Positions 54,916-63,075 of a stretch of 64,000 nt of DNA are shown here, piece by piece; position 1 is the first letter of the stretch, and each line of letters starts with the position of its first letter. The stretch is taken from positions 4,154,001-4,218,000 of the forward strand of contig OY970326.1 of NCBI GenBank assembly GCA_963717155.1, read 5' to 3'. The position numbers and the translations under genes were made by a program. The DNA is from G963717155 sp963717155 (GTDB lineage Bacteria; Actinomycetota; Thermoleophilia; Gaiellales; JALYLC01). The notes under the pieces are model-generated. The model did no database searches. It was given only the letters and a program-made list of their open reading frames with translations, and was not told the origin of the DNA.

Positions 54916-55865
54916 TCACTGATCCCGCTTGATCGGTCGCCCTTGGCGGTGCGTCGCGACGATGCAGCGGAAGCCGAGGTGGCACGTCGACGTGTCGATC
55001 GTCTGCGGTTGCGCGCCGCCGGGCGGTAGCGCAGGCAGTAGTTCGGCGCGCAGAGGAAGCGAGCCGCCCTTGAGGACCTTGCGCGGGATGTGCGCGCCGG
55101 CGAGCGCGGGGTCGATGCTCTCGGCTCGGCGTGCCCGCCGCGCGGGTTGCGCGGCGTGCAGCAGGGCGCTGCGGCGTCGCGTGGCGCGGCGAGAACCAGT
55201 CGCACGTCCACTCCCAGACGTTGCCGGCCATGTCGAAGAGGCCGTAGCCGTTCGCCGGGAACGCGCCGACCGGGCGAGGTGCGCTCGAAGCCGTCGAGCT
55301 CGAGGTTCTGCCAGGGGAACTCCCCTTGCCAGGTGTTCGCCATCGCGCTTGCCGCCGGGCGCGAGCTCGTCGCCCCAGGCGTAGATGCGCGCCCTCGAGC
55401 CCGCCGCGGGCGGCGAACTCCCACTCGGCCTCCGTCGGCAGCTCCTTGCCCGCCCAGCTCGCGTAGGCCTCGACGTCCTCGTAGGCGACGTGCACGACCG
55501 GGTGGTCGTCGCGCCCGTCGAGCGTGCTCTCCGGGCCCTCGGGGTGGCGCCAGGACGCGCCGGGCACGTACTGCCACCAGCTGCGGCAGTCGTTGAGGTC
55601 GACCGGCGCCGGTCGGCTTGACAGAAGACGACCGAGCCGGGGACGAGCAGCGCCGGGTCGGCGTCCGGGTAGTCCGCCGGATCGGGCGGGCGCTCGGCGA
55701 AGGTCACGTAGCCGGTCGCCTCGCACGAAGCGCCGAAACGCGGCGTTCGTGACGGGCGCTCGATCGATCCAGAAGCCGTCGACGGCGACGCGGCGGACGG
55801 GCGCTCCTCCGGGATAGAAGCCGTCCGACCCCATCGAGGAAGGCGCCGCCGGGGATCCAGATCAT
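54916..55865 (-). CDS. Formylglycine-generating-enzyme homologue (many frameshifts)
   Basis: Sulfatase-modifying-factor fold; copper enzymes of this family turn a sulfatase Cys into formylglycine. Pieces in order: MIWIPGGAF, VRRVAVDGFWIDRAPVTNAA, CRSWWQYVPGASWRHPEGP, HPVVHVAYEDVEAYASWAGK, LPTEAEWEFAARGGLEGA, ANTWQGEFPWQNL, NGYGLFDMAGNVWEWTCDWF and LKGGSFLCAPNYCLRYRPAA, which holds the two copper/active-site Cys (CAPNYC). At least five frame changes. No sulfatase gene is in the window. Alternative: other FGE-like proteins (EgtB-like lack the Cys pair). Confidence 0.8.
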
Positions 55866-55939
55866 CGCGGGAGCCTCGCGGGCTCTGGCTACGAGCTATC
55901 GAGTCGGCTCGCCGCTGCATCGAGCACTCCGTTCAACTG

Positions 55940-56398
55940 TCAGCGGCGCACGCGCCGACGTTCACGACGCCGCACGCCCGCCAGCGATGCCGGAGAGAGC
56001 GGGCGACCGAGCGGATCGATGAAGAGCGAGCACGGGCCGCCGAACGGCGGGATCGAGCCGTCGAGCAGATCGATCGAATAGCGCAGCGCGTCGCCGTCGA
56101 GCATGGGTCCGCGAATGACCACCACCGCATCCTCCGGGGCGGCCGTCCGCGACTCCAGGAAGGACAGGACCGCGTTCGGCGGATCGTCGACGAAGTTGTT
56201 CTCCCCCTCGCCCCAGAGCTCGACGAAGTGATGCGACGAGAGATGCCCGACCTCGCGCTGAGGCCGATCCGAGAAGTACAGCGTCGTCGGCGAGAGCCCG
56301 TACAGCGTGACGCTGCTCCCGTCGCTACTGAACGATTGCGCGCTCTGCACGAACAACGCCTGGATGTCCTCGAGCTCCCCGATTTCGATCTCGCTCAC
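55940..56398 (-). CDS. Conserved-looking hypothetical protein
   Basis: About 152 residues, clean frame. VSEIEIGELEDIQALFVQSA opens, then VTLYGLSPTTLYFSDRPQRE, LSSHHFVELWGEGENNFVDD, PPNAVLSFLESRT and AVVVIRGPMLDGDALRYSID, ending in an Arg-rich tail. The mixed strand pattern suggests a small alpha/beta domain; no family recognised and no signal peptide. GTG 56398 preceded by GAGGAGCACGAG is preferred to the ATG 56437. Confidence 0.65.
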   Translation of the reverse strand: MSEIEIGELEDIQALFVQSAQSFSSDGSSVTLYGLSPTTLYFSDRPQREVGHLSSHHFVELWGEGENNFVDDPPNAVLSFLESRTAAPEDAVVVIRGPMLDGDALRYSIDLLDGSIPPFGGPCSLFIDPLGRPLSPASLAGVRRRERRRVRR

Positions 56399-56530
56399 CT
56401 CGTGCTCCTCCTCGCGCGCTCTGCAACCGCACAACACGGCGGATGGCGGAGGATCACCGCGACGTCAACGTCGGGCGGGCCGAGCGGAGCGCACCACCCT
56501 TCGTAGGGTGACCGTGGTGAGGTAGCGCGT

Positions 56531-57981
56531 TCAGACGCCGGGCGTCGCCTCGATGAGCCCGCTCTTCACGGCCTCCGTGAGCGTCTCGTAGTCCCGCTCG
56601 TTCTGGTCGGCATACGCCTCGGCGAACTCGGCGAGCGCGCGGTCGAAGCGTGTCGCCGCACCGAGATACGCGGCGATGGCGATCGAGTCGCCGGACCGGG
56701 CGTGTGCTCGCGCGAGCTCGATGCCGCAGAGCTCGGCGTAGCCGGTCATCGACGGCGGTCCATCAGCTCGATGATCGCCGATCCCTTCGCGTCCCACAGC
56801 TGGCGCACGTAGAAGTCGCGCTTGACGCCGTCGAACCCCGCCGTCCGGATCCAGCCGAGCATGATGTCGCTCGCGGCCTGCGTCAGCCGCTGGCCCTCGA
56901 CGACCCGCTGCCCGTGGTTCTGGTACTCGCTCCTGCCGAGGAACGGCTCGAGCACCGACGCCTCCGCCTCCTTGAACTGCAGGAACAGCGGGTCGTCGTC
57001 GTCGCGGCCGAGCAGCAGCATGATGAATGCCCGCGTCCCGACGCTTCCGACGCCGACGACCTTGCGGGCGGCGTGGACGTAGCGGTACCGCTCGAGGAGC
57101 TGCGCCGGTCGCCTGGCAGCGTGCGCCGGTAGCCGCGGATCACGCCCCGCAGGAACTCCTCGAGCTCGTCGCACGGTCGCCCGGCGAACTCCTCGATCGG
57201 CACGACGACAGGCGGGTCGCTGACGATGCGGGGCTCTCCGTCGACGACCTCGGTCAGCTTCTCGAACGCCTCAGGCTGGTCTTCGCCTTCGCCTTCGCGA
57301 CGTTGCGGTCGTAGCGCTTGATCTGCTCGGCGTTCGCGGCCGCGATCAAGAGCGCGCGAGATCTCGTCAACGTCCAGGCGCGCGTACCAGAGCTCGAGAT
57401 TGCTCAGCCTGCGAACCGCGCATCGCCTCGCGGTAGCCGCGCGCCGACCGCGAGGTTGACGGCGTTGCGCTGCTTGTCGCTGAAGCCGCGGTCGCGGCCC
57501 GCGACGGCGAAGCTCGCCACGAGGCGCTTGACGTCCCACTCGAACGGCCCCGGCAGCGTCTCGTCGAAGTCGTTGATGCTGAAGACCAGTCGACGATCGG
57601 GGGACGCGAACGCCACCGAAGTTCGACAGGTGCGCGTCGCCGCACAGCTGCGCGTGCAGCCCGGTTCGCGGCATCCCCGACAGGTCGGATGCCATGAGGT
57701 AGGCGGCGCCACGGTAGAACGTGAACGGCGAGACCAGCATCCGCCCGTACCGGATCGGCACGAGCTCCGGCACGCGCGTCGTCGCCTGCTCCTCCAGCAG
57801 GTCGACGGGTCGAGCGCCGATCGGCGGCCGGCTCCCACGACGCATGGCTCGAGCGGGGCACCTCGGCGCGCGCAGCCTTCCCCCGCGCCTCTCGCTCGCT
57901 GGCCGAGAGGTGGTCGACCCGCCGGGCCTTGACCCCGTCCGCCCCGACCTCGTGCACCGCTGATGTGACGACTGCGCTCAC
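56531..57981 (-). CDS. DUF2252 protein (copy 2, many frameshifts)
   Basis: Paralogue of the gene at 45.3 kb. In order: VPELVPIRYGRMLVSPFTFY, AQLCGDAHLSNFG, INDFDETLPGPFEWDVKRL, LELWYARLDVDEI, EAFEKLTEVVDGEPRIVSD, VGVGSVGTRAFIMLLLGRDD, FLQFKEAEASVLEPFLGRS, NHGQRVVEGQRLTQAASDIM, YVRQLWDAKGSAI and ARAHARSGDSIAIAAYLG. At least six frame changes, the same kind of error as elsewhere. Key GDxHxxNFG and DFDE residues are present. ATG 57981 gives an N-terminus of the usual length. Confidence 0.82.
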
Positions 57982-58035
57982 AGAGATCCTCTTCTCCTCG
58001 TGAAACCACCGGCGTGCGCGGGCGTGCGCCCGGCG

Positions 58036-58368
58036 CTAGGCCCCTTCGGACTCGTCGGCGAGCTCGATGAGGTCGATCGCGAGGCCGAGGGCCCGGACGA
58101 TCTTGCCGAGGGCGGCCACGGTGCGTGCGGTGCCGACGATCGGCGCGACCGCTGCGAGGACATCACGCGCGCTCTGCGCGTCAAGTCCGACGGCGCTGCC
58201 GGCCTCCATGTTCAGGAGGTAGGAGGCAGGTGGCGCATCGACCGCGACGAGCGCCGCGAAGCGGACCAGCATCAGCGTCTGGGCGTCGAGGCCCGACGCG
58301 TCGATCGAGGCCTCCGTCATCGTCGAGAGCAGGTCGAGAACCGGGGTATCGCTCGCTCCGTTGGCCAT
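58036..58368 (-). CDS. Carboxymuconolactone-decarboxylase-like (AhpD-fold) small protein
   Basis: 110 residues, intact, all helical: LDLLSTMTEASIDASGLDAQ, TLMLVRFAALVAVDAPPASY, LDAQSARDVLAAVAPIVGTA, RTVAALGKIVRALGLAIDLI. Pattern and length match the CMD/AhpD-like fold, but the CxxC of peroxidase members is missing, so redox activity is not expected. ATG 58368. Function unknown. Confidence 0.65.
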   Translation of the reverse strand: MANGASDTPVLDLLSTMTEASIDASGLDAQTLMLVRFAALVAVDAPPASYLLNMEAGSAVGLDAQSARDVLAAVAPIVGTARTVAALGKIVRALGLAIDLIELADESEGA

Positions 58369-58798
58369 GTCGTTCCCTTTCTAGTTCGAGTCGGTGCCGC
58401 GACGTACACGTTCGGGCGTGGCGCTGACGAACGCATCACCCGGCGAAGGGGAAGCGTGGCCCCGCGCCAGTGCCGCGGCGGTTGATAGCGTGATCACGTG
58501 GAGTCGCAGCCGGTCGATCCTTCCGGTCGTCGCAGGAGCGACATGTCAAGCGCGTGTCGGACACGCTGCTGCTCGCGTATCGCCGGCGATCCAGCGTCGG
58601 CCTCATCACCTCGATCGACGCGACCTTCGATGGCAAGGCGACGATGGTAGACGAACGCTGCCCGGTCAACGGCCAGCGGGATCTCGAGCACCACTCGATG
58701 ACGAGCAGTGGCACATCACCTGGAAGGCTCCAGCGCACTTCGATCACGCCCAGTCGGAAGCCCCGAGGCGAGCAGCGGCCTGATCGGGCGCGTGGGCG
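58369..58798. other. Spacer without a gene I can support
   Basis: 430 bases. Short reading frames on both strands, none with a start, ribosome-binding site and coherent content together. Given the error rate around it, a small broken gene here cannot be excluded. Confidence 0.4.
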
Positions 58799-59996
58799 AT
58801 GAATCGGCGGCGAGCGGGAGCGAGTACGCGGTCACCCGGGGATCGTCGTCGGCGACGAGTACAAGACGTGCCAGGCGCCGCTCACCTTCGATCCCGGCGA
58901 CGCTGGATGGGGTCTCGAAGCTGTCGATGCAGCTCACCTCGACCCTGCGAAGAGGGGCTGTTCACCACCAGGGAACGGCGAGCTTCCTGGTGCCGATCTT
59001 CGCGAGCACCTGTGGCAGTGCGTGCAACGGCACCACGCCTCGCTTCTCGGCACCGAATGCCGAGGTCGATGTTCCCCGCGTTCCTCGAGGCGTTCGCCGG
59101 AGCGGCCGGGCAGATGTCGTTCCCGCTCGCGGGCAGCGTCGTTTCGACGGGCGGTGCGACCGGGACGACGGAGTGGTCGGGCACCCTGACGATCCACGTC
59201 GTGGAGGGCGGGTGCCGCGCTCGGAGACCGACTTCTCCGGCGAGGGCGCCGGCGACTACGACGAGGACTCGAACTCGGGGAAGCGATCGCTGCCATCGCT
59301 CGTCGCTCGCGTGGCCGGAGCTCGTGGCGCAGAAGCTCGGCTGGCGCAGGGCCTCTCGTTCTGGGCGTGCAGCGGTGCCCGCATCGACAGCACGTGCCGA
59401 CCGTCGGTCACGCCGTGGAAGGCGCCTAGCAAGACTGAGCCTCGCGCAGATAGTCCCGTCACCTGCTCCGACTGGTCATCTCCCGTGGATCGGGGGCATC
59501 GACCTCGGCTACGGCTCCGTCGTGCAGTACTGCCTGACGCACCAGCCCGTGCTGGAGCGCGCGTGGGAACGCTGGGTGCTGCCGGGCCGGAGGATCGTCA
59601 ACACCGGCCTGCGGCTCGTGCTCCGGCGCCTCCGCGCGGCCGCGCCCGACGCGCAGATCGTCCTCGTCGGGTACCCGAACTTCATGCCGTACGAGGGCCG
59701 AGCCGCCAGCAGGGCTCTAGCGGGCTCCGGCGGAGAGCTGATGCTGCACTGCGAGATCTCCGCGAATCGTCGACCGGGAACGTACCGGCCTATCGCGAGA
59801 CGCCGAAGCCTCGAAGCCGGTGCTTTTCGATCGATCCCAGCGCGCCTTCTACGAGCAGACGCTGCCACAGGGTGCGAGCGGTTCACCGGCGAGACGAGCG
59901 GGGCATCGCCTCGGGCACAAGGTCGAGTTCTTCCATCCGACCGCGAAGGGGCAGTCCGCACGGTGGTGTTCATGCCGCGATCCGCCCGCTGATTAG
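58799..59996 (+). CDS. SGNH/GDSL hydrolase homologue (many frameshifts)
   Basis: A secreted-type esterase pattern can be pieced together: block I near 59225-59255 (GD..SGEGAGDYDEDSNSG), SSLAWPELVAQKLGW, LSFWACSGARID, GGIDLGYGSVVQYCLTHQPV, LRAAAPDAQIVLVGYPNFMP and block V HKVEFFHPTAKGQS. Cys-rich loops fit an extracellular enzyme. The first ~130 codons (58.8-59.2 kb) are too broken to assign, so the start is unknown. Corrected text ends at the TAG 59994-59996. Error is as likely as decay. Confidence 0.6.
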
Positions 59997-60002
59997 CTCG
60001 CG

Positions 60003-60923
60003 TCAGAGGCCGCGCGCGCGCAGCCACGCGCGGTTTCGCTCCGCCGCCTCGAGCGCGACGGTGAACGGCTGCCCGGGCCCCAGCACGCGATCCTGCTCGA
60101 CGACGATCCACCCGTCGTAGTCGCCGCGCACGAGCTCGTCGAGGCACTCCTCGACGTGCGCGCCGCCGGTGCCGAGCTCGCAGAACACGCCCTCGGCCCA
60201 GGCGTCCTCGAGACCCCGCCCCTGGGCGTGCATGCGCGCGAGCAGGGCGAGGTCGACGTCCTTGAAGTGGACGTGGTTCACGAGCGCGCGCGCGTCACGC
60301 AGGAGGCCGAGCGGATCGCCTCCGCCGAACGCGCAGTGGCCGGTGTCGAAGCACAGGCCGAGCAGGCTTCGGTCCATCGCCTCCAGCAGGCCGGCGACCT
60401 CGCGGGGGGTCTCGATGTAGGTGCCGACGTGCGGGTGGAACGACGCGACGAATCCGCGTTCGCGGCAGCGTTCGGCGGCGCGGTGCGCGTTCTCGAGCAG
60501 CAGGCGCCCGCGAGCCTCGTCGAGCCACGTCTCCGGATGCGCCTCGATCGCGCCGGCGTGGAGCATCCGATCGGGCTCGCAGAAGGCATCCGAGAGCAGG
60601 ACGACCGGACGCTCGTGCCCCTCGCTCGCCTCCTCGAGCACGGTGAGCGTGGCGTCGAGACCGCGCAGCTCATCGGTGAACGCCTCGGCACGAGAGAAGC
60701 GGAACGGCAGGAACGACCCCACGAGCTCGAGCCCGCGCTCGCCGAGCAGCTGCCCGATCGCCGGCCCCTCGCCGAAGTAGCCAGGTGGCCCGAGCTCGGT
60801 TCCCGCGTAGCCGGCCGAGGCCATCGCATCTGCCAGATCCGAGCCGTCCGGAAGGCCCGGGCTGTCGACGGTGATCTCGAAGACGCCGTACGAGCAGGGG
60901 GCCGCTGCGATGCGTGGTGGCAC
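60003..60923 (-). CDS. TIM-barrel sugar-phosphate isomerase/epimerase, IolE-like
   Basis: 306 residues. AP-endonuclease-2-fold: FEITVDSPGLPDGSDLADAM, GYAGTELGPPGYFGE (first Glu), HRAAERCRERGFVASFHPHV (His ligands), LCFDTGHCAFGGGDPLGLL (Asp/His), VNHVHFKDVDLALLARM and GWIVVEQDRVLG (Glu). Metal residues as in IolE/IolH and xylose-isomerase-like proteins. Divergent, 53 bases apart, from the dehydrogenase. GTG 60923 (VPPRIAAAPCSYGVFE) matches the usual family start. Confidence 0.88.
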   Translation of the reverse strand: MPPRIAAAPCSYGVFEITVDSPGLPDGSDLADAMASAGYAGTELGPPGYFGEGPAIGQLLGERGLELVGSFLPFRFSRAEAFTDELRGLDATLTVLEEASEGHERPVVLLSDAFCEPDRMLHAGAIEAHPETWLDEARGRLLLENAHRAAERCRERGFVASFHPHVGTYIETPREVAGLLEAMDRSLLGLCFDTGHCAFGGGDPLGLLRDARALVNHVHFKDVDLALLARMHAQGRGLEDAWAEGVFCELGTGGAHVEECLDELVRGDYDGWIVVEQDRVLGPGQPFTVALEAAERNRAWLRARGL

Positions 60924-60949
60924 GGGTGGATATCCTATGCATTCCAGCT

Positions 60950-60963
60950 TTGCAACGTTCCAA
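60950..60963. promoter_or_regulatory. Probable LacI-family operator
   Basis: TTGCAACGTTCCAA, a 14-base near-palindrome with central CG and one mismatch between half-sites, as in LacI/PurR-type operators. It lies 14 bases before the dehydrogenase start and just after a TATCCT (60931-60936) that could be a -10 box, so binding would block transcription. The LacI gene two genes down is the natural binder. Confidence 0.6.
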
Positions 60964-60976
60964 GAGGAGATGCGCA

Positions 60977-62083
60977 ATGGCCGCAGGGCGGCTGCGGATG
61001 GGGCTCGTGGGGGCCGGGCTCGTCGGTCAGGCGGAGCACGCGTTCTACCTGTGGGAGGACCGCGAGCGCTTCGAGCTCGTCGCGCTCGCCGACCCGTCGC
61101 AGATCGTCCGTACGAGCCTGGCGGCGCGCTACGGCATCGCCGAGACGCGTGAGCGCGTCGACCAGCTGTTCGACCTCGGCCTCGATGCCATCGTCTGCGC
61201 GGCCCCCGATGCCTACCACCACGAGGTCACGACGAGTGCCCTGCGCGCCGGGCTGCACGTGCTGTGCGAGAAGCCGCTCGCGCTCAGCGTCGCCGACTGC
61301 GACGACATCGCGCGCCTCTCGGCGTCCACCGGCCTCGTCGTCCAGGTCGGCACCATGAAGCGCCACGACCCGTCGTACCTCCGGCTGCTCGAGCTGCTGC
61401 CCGAGTCCGTCGAGGACGTGGCCTACCTGACGGTCGAGGTCAACGACCCGGACCAGCTGCCGTTCGTGGCGCACCTGCCGATGGCCATCGGGAACGACGT
61501 TCCGGCGGAGCTCGTCGCCGACGGGCGAGCGCGCTTCCAGCATGCAGTCGACGAGGCGCTCGGCCGTCCTTCGAGCGCGGGCGAGGCGGGCGCGTTCCTC
61601 AGCTACCTCTCGTCCGTCCTGCACGACCTCAGCGCGGTGCACGGAATCCTCGACCGATTCGGCGAGCCGCGCTGCCCGGCGGTCACGGACGCGGCCTGGT
61701 GGGACGCCGGCCGCGCGACGTCGCTTGCGTTCTCGCTGCGGGGCGGCGGGCGCGCGCAGGTCATGCACCTCAACCTTCCCGGCGTGCCGGAGTACCGCGA
61801 GCGTCTCACGGTGTACTGCCGCGACCGCGTGCTCGAGCTCACGTTCCCGTCGCCGTACCTCCGCCACCTTCCGACGCGGCTCGTGGAGCGGCGCGGCGAT
61901 GGCGGCATCGGCCTGCGCTCGACCGAGCACCATGTGTCGTACGAGGAGGCGTTCCGCGAGGAGCTGCGCGCCTTCCACCGTTCGATCACGGACGGCGCGC
62001 CGGTCGTGTGCGACGCGATCGCGGGACGCGACGATGTCCGGACGCTGGTCGAGGCGTTCCAGCTGGCGACGTCGCGTGGCTGA
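60977..62083 (+). CDS. Gfo/Idh/MocA-family oxidoreductase
   Basis: 368 residues, intact. NAD(P)-binding GLVGAGLVGQAEHAFYLWED, VALADPSQIVR, DAIVCAAPDAYHHEVTTSAL, LHVLCEKPLALSVADCDDIA (EKP motif with the active-site Lys), QVGTMKRHDPSY, then the alpha/beta substrate domain. Dehydrogenation of a cyclitol or sugar is typical. ATG 60977 has GAGGAGA upstream. The LacI gene starts inside its last codons (8-base overlap). With the isomerase next door it suggests an inositol- or sugar-acid-like pathway. Confidence 0.93.
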   Translation: MAAGRLRMGLVGAGLVGQAEHAFYLWEDRERFELVALADPSQIVRTSLAARYGIAETRERVDQLFDLGLDAIVCAAPDAYHHEVTTSALRAGLHVLCEKPLALSVADCDDIARLSASTGLVVQVGTMKRHDPSYLRLLELLPESVEDVAYLTVEVNDPDQLPFVAHLPMAIGNDVPAELVADGRARFQHAVDEALGRPSSAGEAGAFLSYLSSVLHDLSAVHGILDRFGEPRCPAVTDAAWWDAGRATSLAFSLRGGGRAQVMHLNLPGVPEYRERLTVYCRDRVLELTFPSPYLRHLPTRLVERRGDGGIGLRSTEHHVSYEEAFREELRAFHRSITDGAPVVCDAIAGRDDVRTLVEAFQLATSRG

Positions 62084-63029
62084 TCCGGCCACGATCGGCG
62101 ACGTCGCGCGACACGCGGGCGTCTCGAAGTCGACGGTGTCGAACGTCGTGCGGCGGGCCGACGTCGTCAGCGCACCGACGCGCGAGCGCGTCGAGGATGC
62201 GATCCGCGACCTCGGGTACCGGCCGAACGGGGTGGCGCGGGCGCTGCGCCAGCGCGCGACCCGTGTGATCGGCGCCGTCGTCCCCGATCAGCGGAACCCG
62301 TTCTACGCACAGCTCGCGCTCGGCGCGGAGCGACGCGCCAGGGACGAGGGCTTCGGTCTCCTGATCGCCAACACCGGCTGCGATCCCGAGACCGAGAACG
62401 CGCAGATCGCGGCGCTGCTCGACCGTCGCGTCGACGCCGTCCTCGTGGCCGGACTGTGCGCCGGGTCGCGCGCGGCCGAGCACATCGCCGAGCGCGGCGT
62501 GCCCGTGCTGCTCGGAGGCTTCCGCACCGACGCCGGCGCGAGGGTCGGCGTCGTCGACGTGGACGAGGAGGGTGCGCTCGACACGCTCGTCGCGCACCTG
62601 CAGGGCCTCGGTCACACCCGGCTCGCGTTCGCCCGCGGCGCGCTCGGCGAGGCCGGCGGCGAGCGCCGCGAGCGTGCGTTCGCGCAGGCCGTCGAGCGGC
62701 GCGGACTCAGCAGGGTCGAGCTCGGCGACGAGCCGACCGCTGTCGTGGCACACGACGACACCGTCGCGATCGAGCAGATCGACCGGCTCGAGCGTGCGGG
62801 CCGCCGGGTGCCGCGCGACGTCTCGGTCGTCGGGTTCGACGACATCCCGCTTGCGAGCCACGAGCGCATCGCGCTCACGACGGTGCGTACCGATGCGGCC
62901 GCCCTCGGGGCGCGCTCGGTCGAGCTCCTGATCGCCGCGTCACGCGCCGGCGCGCCCGCAAGCGCGCGCGAGACCTACCCCTGGCAGCTGGTGCTGCGGG
63001 CCTCCACGGCCGCGGCGCCCGCGCGGTAG
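62076..63029 (+). CDS. LacI-family transcriptional regulator
   Basis: 317 residues. Helix-turn-helix ATIGDVARHAGVSKSTVSNV and hinge VEDAIRDLGYRPNGVARALR, then periplasmic-binding-like effector domain: TRVIGAVVPDQRNPFYAQLA, RRVDAVLVAGL, DTLVAHLQGLGHTRLAFARG, RDVSVVGFDDIPLASH. The region between GERRERAFAQAVER and DEPTAVVAHDD is about 20 residues shorter than usual. GTG 62076 starts inside the dehydrogenase gene. It probably represses this locus through the operator at 60950. Confidence 0.93.
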   Translation: MADPATIGDVARHAGVSKSTVSNVVRRADVVSAPTRERVEDAIRDLGYRPNGVARALRQRATRVIGAVVPDQRNPFYAQLALGAERRARDEGFGLLIANTGCDPETENAQIAALLDRRVDAVLVAGLCAGSRAAEHIAERGVPVLLGGFRTDAGARVGVVDVDEEGALDTLVAHLQGLGHTRLAFARGALGEAGGERRERAFAQAVERRGLSRVELGDEPTAVVAHDDTVAIEQIDRLERAGRRVPRDVSVVGFDDIPLASHERIALTTVRTDAAALGARSVELLIAASRAGAPASARETYPWQLVLRASTAAAPAR

Positions 63030-63075
63030 CGCACGGCGGGCGCCGCCATGCCGGCGGCGCCCGGAGTCCGTGCAG

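Noticed and set aside
54916..55865. EgtB-type ergothioneine enzyme for the FGE-fold gene
   Set aside because: EgtB lacks the C-terminal Cys pair of FGE; CAPNYC is present and no DinB-type N-terminal domain is found.
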